In this document: one piece after another, positions 1-11,578 of the stretch
How the letters are laid out: every line of letters starts with the position of its first letter
Numbering within the stretch: the stretch's first letter is position 1
Assembly: GCA_015832175.1 (NCBI GenBank)
Contig: WJXW01000019.1
Location: 496,001 to 560,000, forward strand
Source of the DNA: Paraphaeosphaeria minitans
Taxonomy: Eukaryota > Ascomycota > Dothideomycetes > Pleosporales > Didymosphaeriaceae
Reading direction: 5' to 3'
Length of the DNA stretch: 64,000 nucleotides
The notes under the pieces: generated by a model
What the model was told of the DNA's origin: nothing
The model's input: the letters and a program-made list of their open reading frames with translations, nothing else
Database searches by the model: none
Translations under genes and position numbers: made by a program

Positions 1-540
1 TGTGTCCCATTGCGACGCGCTTCTCATCGGTCTGAGTGCGGCGAGGTATCGATCGCGGGCTCGTTCTTGTTCGATTTGTTCGTCGACTCCAACCGTTAAC
101 TTCAGGTCGGCAATCCATTGGCGTAGGGACTTCTCTGGAAGGCAGCACGTGCGCAATAGGTGTGGCGATACGGTCGACTGGATAAACGCCACGATGTGTT
201 GGAGGCTTGCTTGTTCCTTCTCGAACTCGTGTCTGTCATTCTTGTATTGCTCAACAAGGATTTTTTAGTATTCAAGGTCTTCCTTGAATGCCTTTTGTCC
301 TGCTGTCGACAGTTCGGTCGGTCTCATTGGGATTTCGACGTTCGCGGCTGGTGCGTATCTAGCGATTACCGGGGCTCTAATAGCTACCGGTTTCGTTATG
401 AGCGGGTTAGTTGCCGTTGGGTTTACCTTGTCCCAGATGTTGTGAGCGACGCATCTAGCTTGCAGTTGCGTTATCCATCCTGTGTAGTCCGTATGATCTC
501 TCAGCGTTACTGTGGGATCGCGGTACGGTTGCTGCGCCAT
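1..540 (-). pseudogene. Ty1/copia retrotransposon gag, 5' part, broken
   Basis: The start codon lies at 538-540, just inside an LTR (571-768), and the frame runs left off the window edge. The N-terminal part reads like the gag of fungal copia elements: a conserved stretch around 'HTDYTGWITQLQARC' (about 30 residues in) followed by a charged helical region. An in-frame TAA at 265-267 interrupts it, but the same frame continues with plausible coding sequence ('KILVEQYKNDRHEFEKEQ') to position 1. I infer a formerly active element now carrying at least one nonsense change. Protease, integrase, reverse transcriptase and the 3' LTR would lie outside the window. The copia assignment rests on gag resemblance and on the related solo LTR with a 5-bp target duplication at 61 kb; the pol order that separates copia from gypsy is not visible. 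Confidence 0.7.
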
Positions 541-570
541 GTCGTCGGTTGAGGCAGTGAGACTCTTAAT

Positions 571-768
571 TGTCAGATAAAATGCTCGTATGCGATACGG
601 TATGATGATCGATAATGGTTGTGTGTTGATTTTAATTGATGGAATGCTATGTTCTTGTCTCTCATCTCTGTTCGCTTGGTTTGACCCCTGGGCTAGGTAG
701 TGCGACAAGTGCGGTGGTCCTTGCTCGATTGTGCAGATCCGACCTCAACGCCCTCGTTCTATCTGACA
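571..768 (-). repeat. 5' LTR of the copia element (198 bp)
   Basis: On the minus strand this block starts with TGTCAGATA and ends with the exact inverse TATCTGACA, the TG...CA inverted termini expected of an LTR. A related 177-bp copy with the same termini sits at 61042-61218. The primer-binding site should start immediately inside, at 570 and leftward. The right flank is 769-773; the partner target duplication is outside the window. Confidence 0.85.
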
Positions 769-1240
769 ACACCAGGCAACAAACTGGCTGAACTAAAGTC
801 GTTGATCAAATTCATGCAACTATTGTACATCTAGATACTGCAGGGTCTTTAATATGGACGGAAGGAAATGCTCAAGAATCAGCGGTTGGCTATGTAGACA
901 GACATACCTTCCTTCAACACATGTGATCAAAGCAACTCAAGAAATACCTGCCACAAGGTATCGCCAGTCGACGCCTACCACGTCCATGAGATACGACATA
1001 AAATTTGCTCCACAGAGTTTGTTTTTGTGCTTTTTGATACGAGATGGAAGAGGCCTCTGGTGGATAGGTCAATCAATCTGCTGCGCGTTGCACCTGATGG
1101 TCTTATCGATAACATGCGGCGCAGCGCAACGCACTTCCCTCAGCCCAGGCGCTTGCTACTTCGCTGCCTACACAATGCCATTCTCCTCTCCATTAGCTCT
1201 CCCGTATGCACCTACTTCGTCCGTCAATCTTTTCTGGGTA
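769..1240. other. Intergenic, nothing recognised
   Basis: Open frames cross this stretch, but none shows a family motif or a splice pattern I can support. Confidence 0.4.
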
Positions 1241-1460
1241 TGGATCCGCTCAGTTTCGCAGCCAGCATCATCGCAGTTCTCCAGCTCTCGGCATGGGTCC
1301 TCGGATATCTCAACGCCTTCTGAAGGTACAAATCTGGCTCTGTCTACGTCACGGCGGCTAGTAAGCTCCGTCTTTAAAAGCGTCCAGACTCCATCGCAGC
1401 CCTGCTTCGTCTGTCCTGTCGCGACTCAGATTTTGTGGCTCATAGGACGTTGCTCACAAG
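1241..1460 (+). pseudogene. Relic of the N-terminal domain of a fungal ankyrin/NACHT receptor
   Basis: A frame beginning at 1241 reads 'MDPLSFAASIIAVLQLSA' followed by 'WVLGYLNAF'. This closely matches the start of the N-terminal helical domain found on many ascomycete NACHT and ankyrin proteins (MDPLSxxASIIAxLQL...GYLND). The frame then hits TGA at about 1321. A shifted frame (EGTNLALSTSRRL...) weakly continues the expected helices for about 40 codons. Nothing of a NTPase or repeat domain follows. I read it as a decayed fragment. Confidence 0.55.
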
Positions 1461-2050
1461 ATGCGCAAGCGTTGCGCGGCGCCAGCGTTTCGAGTCGCGC
1501 TGGTGGGCCTCGGCGGTATAGGTTTTCATTTGTTGGAAGGACTCTCGGCTTATCGCGATACCAGTGCGCGCCATCAAACAAAACGCAGGATATCGCCGCT
1601 AGTCACTAACTTCACCGCCGATTATGCGATGCTTTCTCTACACTAGCCAACAGATCAAGTCGGCATAGATGGAATCGCAAACGACGAATATAATGGTCAA
1701 TCCGACAGGCCTCTCGCTGTTTGCGGTTGCGGCGACCTTCTCGTTGATCGCCTGACCGCAAACGATGTCTGAAAGCAGAACCTTAAACACAAGGAACTCA
1801 AATGTTTTTTCTCTGCAAACAGCACAATGATGCTTGCGAAGAGGAGTTGGGTTCCATTTATACGTCGATCTACGTCTCCCAAGCTGCGATGCTACCCAGA
1901 ATACATTACTCTGACTCACAAAGTGAGTATCTCACCTTGAAAAATTATCTCAATACAATTTTGAAATCATTTGAGAGAGCTGACTGAGCAACAGCAACAA
2001 CGACTCTTCCTCGCTGCTCAAACGCGTACGCGTATCTTGCCACCTCAACT
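1461..2050. other. Upstream region of the BTB gene
   Basis: No separate gene is supported. Just before the BTB start, another frame reads 'LRELTEQQQQRLFLAAQ' and then 'TRTRILPPQLCI', a Gln-rich helix that could be a lost or frame-shifted N-terminal extension of the downstream protein. A good donor (GTGAGT at 1921) precedes it. Confidence 0.4.
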
Positions 2051-2710
2051 ATGCATATAACGATCAAAACGCCGCAACGTTCGTTTATCACTGATCCTGG
2101 AAATTGGCAGGGTGAAAGTGAATATTTCCATAAGCTTTTCTCCGGGAAATGGAGCGACAAAAAAGAGGACGGCTCATACTTCATTGGAAGTGACGCCTAC
2201 ATATTCGAACACATCCTTCAGTATCTCCAATCCGGAGTTCTCCCAGTCTTCTACGACAAGAAAACAGGTCACAACTTCCCACTGTACCAAGCTGTACTGG
2301 CTGAGTCGAGGTATTTCGCTATCGATAGGTTAGAAAAGTGGTTATGCGAACGAAGATATCTGGACGCTGTCAAAATTAATTATCAAGCTACAGAGACTCA
2401 AGATCGAGGAACCTACCAAAAACACACTACAACCGGGGCCGACGGTCGCACATTTATGGTAGAGGATCAACTTATAGATATTACAACAAGCAGCAACATA
2501 GACGTGACCATGGTACCGGTAACGCAGCAAACTAATGTGTTTTACTGCCCTGATGGAAAGCATGGCCGCAGTAACGAAGAGTATTGTAGGAGCTGCATTG
2601 ACCGGGCGAGAGTCTCTGTTAATGGTGGGTGGAGAAACGAGGATCAACTGAAGTGGTGTATCGTTCGAAAAGAAGTCGTTGTCGACCATGATCTTTGCGT
2701 TAACTTTTAG
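2051..2710 (+). CDS. BTB/POZ (KCTD-like) domain protein
   Basis: A single exon of 219 residues. Residues 1-105 form a T1/BTB_2-type fold: 'ITIKTPQRSF', 'YFHKLFSGKW', 'DGSYFIGSDAYIFEHILQYL', 'AESRYFAIDRLEKWL'. The C-terminal 100 residues carry a Cys-containing segment (FYCPDGKHG...EYCRSCIDRA) like that of other pleosporalean BTB proteins. Such proteins usually act as oligomerisation or cullin-3 adaptor modules; no partner is shown here. The start is the first ATG after an in-frame TGA at 1985-1987. The domain normally has a longer N-terminus, and a helix in another frame just upstream suggests that an exon is missed or a one-base indel has shortened the protein. No introns are seen. Confidence 0.8.
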   Translation: MHITIKTPQRSFITDPGNWQGESEYFHKLFSGKWSDKKEDGSYFIGSDAYIFEHILQYLQSGVLPVFYDKKTGHNFPLYQAVLAESRYFAIDRLEKWLCERRYLDAVKINYQATETQDRGTYQKHTTTGADGRTFMVEDQLIDITTSSNIDVTMVPVTQQTNVFYCPDGKHGRSNEEYCRSCIDRARVSVNGGWRNEDQLKWCIVRKEVVVDHDLCVNF

Positions 2711-3798
2711 GATATAGTTAGCAAGGCCCTAGCACGAGTGATTAGCTCGAGATGTTTTAGTGGGTTGAATAGGTCAATTACCATTATCTATAAGCACGAT
2801 CAGGTTGTGTAGATGATTTGAAAAAGAGTATTTTTCAACAGTGACATGTAAAGCACGCTTAACGATCGAGTGGCTATGACCGGTCTGTGACACGATTCTT
2901 CATCGTGGCTGAAATCTACCAGCCCCGTATCTTAACATCATATTTCTATGTTACCATCAATTGCCTTATGTTATGAACCTGCTTAACGTTAATACCACTG
3001 AATTTCAAGACGTATTCCCGTAGCGCTTCCCATTGCTCCCTTTTTTCGAAGACACCCGCACGCCACTGCAATAACTCAAGTTAGATACCCTCGAATAGTT
3101 CGCTCTGCGACGCAAACTAGAGTCTCGCACTGGGAAACAATACTTGCTGACTCTTATAATAGAGTCATGGTTGGAGTAACAATCTGCAAACTTGGGATCC
3201 TCAAGCGAACCGGTCGCTGGCTCGGGCCGGTGGTAGACATAGTCACGTGATGTTAGCATCGCTACGACTACCACGTAGTTCATGCTTACATGAGACATGG
3301 CCCCGTCAAGCCTTGTCGTAGCTTCTTGCTCGACATACAATGAAATGTAGTGCGAAGGTCGAACCATTTCCGCAACTTCAATTCCCACCTCTGAGGCCAG
3401 TCCTGGTTAGATCGGTATCTATCCATGTCAAGCTTGGGTGGATAAGTATCGTGATAACAGCTATCTCGATTGGCATTCGCGAGGAATGAATGGTCTATAT
3501 TGCCGTCGCGTCCAAAACCAGTGAAAGGGTGCAGGAGGTGGGGTTTGATCAAGTGGGGCCTGAGCGAAAGTCTGGCAACAACGATCCTTCAGCCCCAGCC
3601 TCCAACCTGAAAGCGTAGCAACGCGAGAGCACGTTTCGTCGTTCTACTGGTATTGGGCGCTCACCCTGCATTTGGAACAAGAGGTCACCTGGATAGATAC
3701 TCATGCGCTGCCCCTAGGTATATTTGACGGTTGATTTGTCCGGATCAAAGCTTCATCACACGCTTATGCTCAGCTAGAGAAATAGAAGACACATTCGA
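2711..3798. other. Intergenic, nothing recognised
   Basis: About 1.1 kb without a supportable gene; open frames here lack motifs and start context. Confidence 0.4.
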
Positions 3799-4341
3799 TT
3801 AATGCTGCAGCACTCGAAGATTAATGATGTCATCCTTCCTCTTTAGCACCAAGCCTAAATCGCTCAAAAGAATGCCATTAGGAAGACATTTGAAGGAAAA
3901 CGGTAAGCCAAGATCGAAAACGTGGTTCGCGTGCTGATGTGAATCTACGGAGTCCTCATCTACCCATCCTACCTGTATAAGGAGGCTAGCGTTTTTCGAT
4001 CGCTCTTTGATTCTAGGGGCGAGCATAGTAGGGGTGCGAGAAACTAAAGTGCATACGTATTCGTACGTCATCTCAAGGTGAATTCGACGAGTATGGATCC
4101 GTATCGATGAGCCTGAGCTTATGCGTGCTTCAATGGTACCTCCTTGAGACGAAAACCGCAGTGCTGAAGACCTAGCAGAAAACGAGCTACTATATTCGGA
4201 CACTACAATATGAAGTAGATCTGACTGGCGTGCCAGCAAGGCTTCTTTCGAGATGTTGCGATAGGCTGTTCTTGGTGTAGTCGCCAGGATACCCCGCACC
4301 CCGCCATAATAGCAGGTTCGTTGGTTGACGGACCCCCGCAT
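3799..4341 (-). CDS. Hypothetical open frame, 180 residues
   Basis: An uninterrupted frame with an ATG start but no recognisable domain. It is Ser/Arg-rich, with a moderately hydrophobic C-terminal half (VFDLGLPFSFKCLPNG). No neighbouring intron or family match supports it, so it may be a chance frame. Confidence 0.2.
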   Translation of the reverse strand: MRGSVNQRTCYYGGVRGILATTPRTAYRNISKEALLARQSDLLHIVVSEYSSSFSARSSALRFSSQGGTIEARISSGSSIRIHTRRIHLEMTYEYVCTLVSRTPTMLAPRIKERSKNASLLIQVGWVDEDSVDSHQHANHVFDLGLPFSFKCLPNGILLSDLGLVLKRKDDIINLRVLQH

Positions 4342-5065
4342 CTAATCATGAATCATTTCACAAATGTAACCGGTAAAGCGGGATTTTGTTTGGTTCATGT
4401 CTTGGCGCATATCTTCGAATCTAGCTAATTCACCTATGAGAGAGTAAATATCGAGCCAACTTGAAACACATCCATACACTCTTCTAGATCTCCTTCATGC
4501 TCGTCGTTGCCGAGTCTGAAACAACCTCGACACGTCTACTGGTACACCCCGCGATAATAACCGACTCTGCATGCGAAAGTTTCAGGACGATCACGACTGT
4601 TATTGTTGCCTCGCCTGGTGCAGGTCGTATTGTTTGGGGGCAGGGCGTAGGCCAGCGCGCTGCGTGGATGTCATACCCCCCCCCCCCCCCAAAGGATGTG
4701 GCCGGGCGCGAGCCCTGCGATCACATTCGTTTTTCGATCTTATGCAAATATCGCGCTCACGCACAAGCGCTATCGCCGTGACTGCGGTTGGGGCTGAGAG
4801 CTGCTTGCTTCGCGCGATCATGATCTGTCAACCGTGCCTCAGCCTCGCCACGTCATACTAGCAGGCTGCAGCCCTCGCTCTCGGTACAGGCTACCCTAGG
4901 TAACGTTACCCCGTTTATACACTACAGCCTGTTGTCGTTCTGTCCATTTCTCTTCCTCAGTCGGAACCCGACAGTCTGAATCCTCGGTGTCACCGAACCG
5001 CTAGCCTTTCTGGAGGCTACGACATCTCCTTCCATCGCTCACATGAAAAACATACCCGCGACGCT
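4342..5065. other. Upstream region of the receptor gene with a 15-C run
   Basis: It contains a homopolymer of fifteen C at 4676-4690. No gene is supported. The 150 bp before 5066 are pyrimidine-rich, as is common near fungal starts. Confidence 0.5.
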
Positions 5066-8000
5066 ATGCGACTCCTATACACTACAAACGATGGGAGGCT
5101 CGACTGCACCGATGACTTAATCGGCGATCAAATCCCCGCCTATGCGATCCTGTCACACACCTGGGGCAGACAGGAGGTGGCCTTCAAGGATCTCAAAAAC
5201 CACAACGATATGAATGACGTCGATATAGACCTCAGGGAGGGCTACCAAAAGCTTTTCTTCTGCGCACAGCAGGCTAAGCGGGATGGTCTGAAACACTTTT
5301 GGGTAGACACTTGCTGCATCGACAAGTCAAATAATACGGAGCTGTCGGAAGCGATCAACTCCATGTTCCGCTGGTACCAGAACGCAGCGTCTACCTTTCG
5401 GACGTCGAGCAGGATACCCTGGATGGCGATGCAGAGTCAGCCTTCGAGCAAAGCAGGTGGTTTACTCGAGGCTGGACGCTACAGGAGCTTCTGGCTCCAA
5501 GATCGGTTGAATTTTTCTCTAGAGATGGAAGGCGACTGGGCGACAAGAATTCACTTCGGCATACCATTCGTGACATCACAGGAGTACCTGTTGAAGCTCT
5601 CCAAGGAAGCCGGTTATTCGAGTACACCGTAGCTGAGCATCTCTCTTGGGCAGAGCGGCGCCAGACGACGCGCGTAGAAGATAGCGCATATTGTCTACTA
5701 GGCCTATTCGACTGTCACTTACCGCTGATCTATGGGGAAAGGGCTTTGGAGCGTTTGAAGAGGGAGATACAACAGACTGGAGATAGGCTCGGCAAGATCT
5801 GCGACTGGCTATCGGCGCCTGACCCGTCTACAAACTACGAGAAAGCGCACAGGCAGCGACAGGCTGAGACTGGACTCTGGCTGGTAGAGGGCGAGCAGTT
5901 TAGGAGCTGGAAAGCGAACGCAGCATCACGGCTCTGGCTGTACGGGATTCCAGGATGTGGAAAGACAATCTTGACCTCCACAATTATCAAAGATCTAATG
6001 CAGTACTGCGGGGACGACACCAGTATGGTGACTGCATACTTCTACTTCGATTTTAACAATCCACAGAAACAGGATCCAGAGCAAATGCTCCGCTCGTTGC
6101 TCTGCCAACTCTTGCAGCGTGCGGTCACAATTCCTGAAGGTGTTGACGTGTTATTCACATCCTGCCAAGACGGAATACGACAGCCGTCACTGCATGCATT
6201 GCTAGAAGTAGTAAGGCTAACGCTACAGGAGTTCACGCAAGTCTACATCGTTCTTGATGCTCTCGATGAATGTGCACTGCGCTCGGAACTGATGAATATG
6301 CTTGAAGCCGTGGCCAGGTGGAAGCTTGACAATTTATATTTGCTCATGGCTAGCCGGAGGGAGCGGGATATCGAGAGATCTTTTGAGACTTTTCTCACAG
6401 AATACGACACTATGTGCCTTCAGAGGGACATAGTCGATGAAGACATACAACGATACGTCCGGCAAAGGCTGTGTGACGATATAAATCTGGTAAAATGGAA
6501 CAAAGACGCTGCTATCAGGCGAGAGATCGAGGTGGCACTGATGTGCGGGGCTCGCGGGATGTACGTATACTTAGCCAGTTACATACAGGGCCTAAGCTGA
6601 CGTTGATAGGTTCCGATGGGCTGTGTATCAGCTTGACACTTTGGGGACGTGTCGCAATCGAACGATGCTGCGCAAGTCACTCACTACTTTGCCGAAATCA
6701 CTAGATCAGACGTATGACCGCATTCTCTCCACCATACGCGAAGAAGATTCCGAGTACGCTATACGCATCTTGCAGTGGCTGACATTCTCTGCGCGGCCAC
6801 TATCCGTTGAAGAGATTGCCGAAATCGCCGCCATTGACGTGGCACGCGACCCAGTGTTTGATCGCGACGAGGTATTAGAAGACCCGCTAGAAGCGCTGAA
6901 CATCTGCTCTAGTCTGGTGACTATTACAGCAAATAATGCGCAAGAGAACTCGAGGCCTACGCAAAAGACAGTCGCTCTGGCACACTATTCAGTTAAGGAG
7001 TACCTAATTTCAAACAGAATCAAGCAAGGAATAGCAAGGCAATACAGCATGCAAGAATCTCAATGCGAAATCACAATAACGAAAGGGTGCTTGAAGTACC
7101 TGGCTCAATTCCAGCAACCGTTGTCTATAGAAATTGTGGAGGCATCCGCACTCGCAAGGTACGCGGCAGAGTTCTGGAGCACCCATCTACGAAAGACAGG
7201 AGAGAAAACGGCAGGATTGAATAAGCTTGCGATGGATCTGATGTCAGTCAAAAACCCCGCGTATCTCGCCTGGATTCAACTGTATGATCCGGACCATCCT
7301 TATTACGGAGGACCAGAATTGAGCAAAGGTCTGAAGAGGGTAGCTGCACCACTTTACTACGCAGCCCTCCTGGGCTTGAGTACGATTACCCAAATTTTGG
7401 TGGGCCAAGGCGCTGAAGTTAACGCGCAAGGTGGGAGCTGCGGCAACGCGCTCCATGCAGCTTCCATTAGGGGCCATGGCGAGGTAGTCCAGGTGCTGAT
7501 CAAAGCGGGCGCCGATATTGATGCCCAAAGCGGGCACTCCGGCAACGCATTACAGGCAGCTTCATTCGAATGCCACACGTCAGTGGTCAAAATACTGCTC
7601 GACAGTAACGCAGACGTCAATTCGCAAGGAGGCAGGTACGGCAATGCGCTTCAAGCAGCTTCAGCTGCAGACCGACAGGCGGTAGTACGGCTGCTCCTTG
7701 CTTATGGCGCCAATATCGATGCCCAAGACGGTCTCTGTGGCAACGCTCTGAATGCGGCTGCTGCTGAGAGTCATACAGCCACCGTCGAGCTTCTTCTCGA
7801 AAAAGGCGTGAAGGTTACGCAATCCTATGTTCAGCGGAGAAGTGTTCTACACCATGCTATCAATAGCGCGTTCTGTACCACCAGCCTCGTCAAGTTGTTG
7901 CTGTCGCGAGGTGCTCCGATGGACACAGTCGACATCGAAAACATGACCCCGCTACACTACAGCATCAAGTTCGGTCATCAATCTATAGCAGGGTTGCTTC

Positions 8001-9337
8001 TTGACAGGGGGGTACCCATTGATGCTGGTGTTCATCGAATGACGTGGGATTGTAATACCGTAGAGACCATCGCCTCGTACCGGAGGAATGTTCCAGAACA
8101 CGTCTGCGACTCCTGCTGTACTTCAACTGGACTAACCCCTTTGCATTACGCGGCTTTAACTGGCAATCCTGTCATGACCGAGTTCCTTCTGAAGCGTGGT
8201 GCTGACCCCAATGCCGTATCCGAACATAAAGAAACCCCGCTCCATCTCACGTTACGTAAGACCCTGCACGGAACAAAGTATAGAGAGGATTGGACTGATC
8301 CGTCTTGGAGGGCAGAGCGCTTGTGGGACTTGTTAGATTTTGAAGAAGACGATGTCGAGGCAGTTTCTGCAGATATAGACAGAAACCGCGAAGGCGTGCT
8401 CAATGCGCTGCTAGCAGATCCCAGGACTAGTTTAATGGTCAAAGACTGCCAACACGAGCAAGTTCTGCACTGCGTTGAATACGGAGCTCCCGGAAGTGCG
8501 TCAGTCGTTCAACGATTGGTTTTAAGAGGAGCGAGTCCTTCAGAGAGCAATCGCAAGCAGCAAAATGCACTGCATTTTGCTAGCCGAGCTGGTGACCACG
8601 ACGCGGTCGTACTTCTTCTTTCTCTAAGAATGGAACCCACATTGACGGACAGTGACGGACTCAACGCGCTTCACCACGCAGCGCGGAGTGGAAATCATGA
8701 AACGATCGCTATCCTACTCGATTTAGCCATTTCAACAAGACCAAGTCTGTTGGGATCGAAGGACAATTGCGGGAGAAACTCGCTCCATCACCTGTTATCC
8801 TCGACCTATAATGTTCAGATTGAGACAACACAGTTGCTGCTGTGCAATGGTGTGAATGGTTCAGAGTTAGACGCATTTGGTAATTCGCCGTTGGCGAGTT
8901 ACATCGAAAGGCATTGGCTGGTAATTGACATTCACCTATGCCAACTGTTGCTTTCGGTCGAAGGAAACTCCTTATTTGTCGCCGAGGACGGAAGGAACCT
9001 AGGACATTTGTATGCTTCGACTTCGGATTGCTGCGTTCAAGTCTTGAAAATGCTGAACAGGAACGGTGTCAGTCTGACGAAGAAAGACCGGCAAAGCAGG
9101 ACAATTCTACACTACGCTGCGATCAGCGGATCTCTCACCGAGCAATCCTTGCATTATCTTCGCCATGTTATCGGCGTCAGTACGAGTGCAAAAGATGCAT
9201 CTGGAAAGACCGCGCTGCAGTATGCAGCGGAGATGTCTTCAAGACGCCGCGACCCGAAGATGTATGATCCCGGTCGCTGGGATAGAACTGCGAGGTTGTT
9301 GAGATCAGTTGCCAGTCAAGTTTTGGGACGCCAGTAG
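5066..9337 (+). pseudogene. HET-NACHT-ankyrin STAND receptor with a frameshift in the HET domain
   Basis: Exon 1 is 5066-6560 and exon 2 is 6610-9337. The 49-nt intron (GTACGT...ATAG, branch CTGAC at 6597) joins GGGAT to GTTCCG in frame. Domains in order: HET (AYAILSHTWG, WVDTCCIDK, then RGWTLQELLAP), NACHT (Walker A GIPGCGKT, Walker B VYIVLDALDE), a winged-helix-like spacer (RILQWLTFSARPLSVEE), and about 15 ankyrin repeats of the GNALQAAS type. Such proteins act in fungal non-self recognition and programmed cell death. After 'SMFRWYQNA' at about 5387 the frame shifts. Compared with the paralogue at 58-59 kb (NAKKCYVYLSDVE), about 10 nt are missing, so the HET frame ends at 5632 while the true continuation uses the frame from 5389. 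If repaired in length the protein would be about 1,410 residues. As it stands a complete product cannot be made, unless expression starts downstream (for example at 5746, which would give NACHT-ANK only). Confidence 0.85.
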
Positions 9338-9432
9338 CGGTGAGCACCTGTATACGCTCGAGTGTCATAGTGGCTCAGTCGCTTCGGTAGCTTTTTCTCA
9401 TGACTCAACCCAAGTCGCATCAGCGTCAGCGA
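9318..9432 (+). pseudogene. WD40-repeat relic overlapping the end of the ankyrin gene
   Basis: In the frame starting at 9318 the sequence reads 'KFWDASSGEHLYTLECHS' then 'GSVASVAFSHDSTQVASASA', a textbook WD40 repeat of the NACHT-WD40 receptor type. It overlaps the last 20 bases of the ankyrin reading frame, whose stop codon at 9335 is WD40 DNA read out of frame. A donor-like GAG|GTAAGT ends it. Weaker traces up to about 9770 (DWIACMGAS in one frame) resemble the tail of such receptors but are too degraded to assign. Confidence 0.7.
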
Positions 9433-10519
9433 CAGAGGTAAGTTAGATAAGACGCTACTCGATGGAAGGACCAACCCCAACGCACAGAGTAGACGCTACG
9501 GCAAAATACAAGACTCGAAGACTAAATTACGTCTTGTACGATGACTCAGAGCAGCTTAAGGTCTCGTGAGTGTGGCTCTAGATCAGGGCCGCTTTGGAGC
9601 CGAATTCGGGCCCTCTGCTAAAAATAGAGGTTCAGGCTTGAATGCGGCCATAATCGGACACTCGATGCTGAGAGCGGTACTAATTAACTAGGAATATCAA
9701 GCGTCGACAAGTGCTTCTAAGACTGGATTGCGTGTATGGGCGCATCTATTCGGAGCAATGCTGGCAGATAGACGAAGGATACGACTGCAGTTAACGTTAA
9801 ATTAGTTCGTTGTACTCTAGAAGACTGGAGAGGCCCAACGTATCTACACTCAGTCTCGCTACTGCTCGCTGATTCCTAGTTCCTACCGTGGCACACTGAA
9901 GCGTAGAACCTCAATGTCGCGATTGGGCCATTGAAGACGTGGAAAATGCAATCACTAGTTTTAACCTTGACCTTCCACGTATCCTTCTGAAATTGTAGCC
10001 ATTTTTAGTTTTCGCAATTTTCCACGTCGGTTCTGAATAACTACGACTTGCGCGAGAGTGCGTTCGACTTGCGGGAGCCTCATTGCAATAGCGATTGTTG
10101 TTGGTGGCACGGTAAAGCTCGTTGGTTACGGAATGTATCGCGCGCTTATAGCATTAATCGCAGAACTGTCTACTGTTAGCGAGGATTCTTAATGGTGGCT
10201 GCGGCGAAACAGTTTCCAGGGCGCTTACGGTGAATGTTGTCGTTGACTGCAAAGGTGTCAAAATGTCTGGGGCTCAAAATGGGCCGGCTAATTCTCGGGG
10301 CAGTTGACTCAGCAACACAGGTTAGTTAACTAGTTAACTAGTTAGTTAACTACTAAGCCGGGTTGGCGTAGGACTGACCGAATCTGAGTACTTATTCAAC
10401 TGTTGGAGCTGTGAGTCGTGACAGCTTTTGCTTTCTGAAGGCAAGAATTTCGCGTATCCTTCCCAGACTATCAAATCTGCCCTCTGTCCCGCGCAACGAA
10501 CGCATTATCGTGAGCAAAG
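9433..10519. other. Intergenic, probable decayed receptor tail
   Basis: No intact gene. Short traces of the WD40 receptor C-terminus may persist to about 9770; the rest shows nothing recognisable except the AT-rich repeat at 10321. Confidence 0.4.
10321..10352. repeat. Short GTTAACTA-type tandem/palindromic repeat
   Basis: GTTAGTTAAC, TAGTTAAC and similar 8-mers repeat for about 32 bp. Each contains the palindrome GTTAAC. Function unknown. Confidence 0.7.
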
Positions 10520-11503
10520 ATGTACGAGTGCTTTTGCTGTCCACGCACCTTTCGCACTCGCCGATCCCGCGAACAGCATATGGACGATACGAATTACTGG
10601 AGCTTTGAATGCGACACATGCACACGAGAGTTCAGCTCCCAGCATGCCAAAGAGCAGCACATGACGGCCGTTAGTCATTGGGCTCCTCGCTACCAGACTC
10701 CTTGGGCTACGACAAGTGTGCGATCAGTCCAGCATTCTACGGATACAGATCTGAGTAGTAAAAAGAAGGAGGATGCTGTCACGAACGACACCTTGGAGAC
10801 CTCTGCAATAAACGACTTAGACTACCATCAGCAAGAGCTCGTAAGCTGCATAGCTAGGTACATCTGTAGCTGCCCAGGTGTTCTTGGCTAACCCCATTTT
10901 AGCATGTTCAATCAGACGACATACGCAGATATCACGATGCTAATCGAAAACGTGTCACTCCCGGCTCATCGATTTGTCGTGTGTCCGCAAAGCTCTTACC
11001 TCGAGGAAGCATGCCATCAAGCCTTCAGCAGAGACGAGCAAACATTGCACTGTGACCAAGGGAGTGGTGCTGCATATTGGAGAATTTTTGAGTATCTGTA
11101 TACAGGCAATTACTCTGACTCTTTGCAGAAGATAGACTTAGAAGGTAAAAAGGCTACTATATCTAGGAAAGAAGACTAACAACTACTAGAAGATCCTAGC
11201 TTAATCAAACATCTACGAGTGTATGCACTAGCAGATATGTTTGGTGTAGGAGATCTAAAAACAATGTCCATGGATAGACTGAAACGGGAAACAAGCGAGA
11301 GGTGGAACAGTGATCTCTTTGTCGCAAGTATCGAGGAGGTGTACCAGTCTGGTGTCAAGTTTCCTCTCACTCTACGATCTGATTTACTCGATGTGGCTGC
11401 CATGCATGTTCATGACATAACTGCGAAGGACGACTTCAGAAGCCTTGTCTATCGAGGAGGAGACTTCGTAGTGGAGTATGTTGAGAGACTACTGCGTTTG
11501 TAG
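10520..11503 (+). CDS. C2H2 zinc finger-BTB/POZ fusion protein
   Basis: Three exons: 10520-10857, 10903-11144, 11190-11503 (297 residues). Intron 1 is 45 nt (GTACAT...TTTTAG, branch GCTAAC) and gives '...CIAS|MFNQTTYADITML'. Intron 2 is 45 nt (GTAAAA...ACTAG, branch ACTAAC). Frames agree at both joins. The N-terminus carries two Cys/His clusters (CFCC...EQHM and CDTCTREF...EQHM), C2H2-like fingers. Residues about 115-200 are a BTB domain (FNQTTYADITMLIENVSLPA, WRIFEYLYTGNYSD), then the helical BACK-like tail common in fungal BTB proteins (RVYALADMFGVGDLK). It probably acts as an adaptor or nuclear regulator; no target is visible. It converges on a BTB paralogue 75 bp downstream. An earlier donor at 10841 would put the BTB out of frame, which is why I chose 10858. 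Confidence 0.82.
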
Positions 11504-11578
11504 GTCAGGTGTTGGGTACTTCACATCGCTGCTTGCGAAAGGTCAATTATCTTTAAATAGTAACATGCGTCTCTCAAT

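Noticed and set aside
10841..10902. Donor GTAAGC at 10841 for the first intron of the zinc finger-BTB gene
   Set aside because: It leaves the BTB exon out of frame; the GTACAT donor at 10858 keeps the frame and the conserved MFNQ start of the domain.
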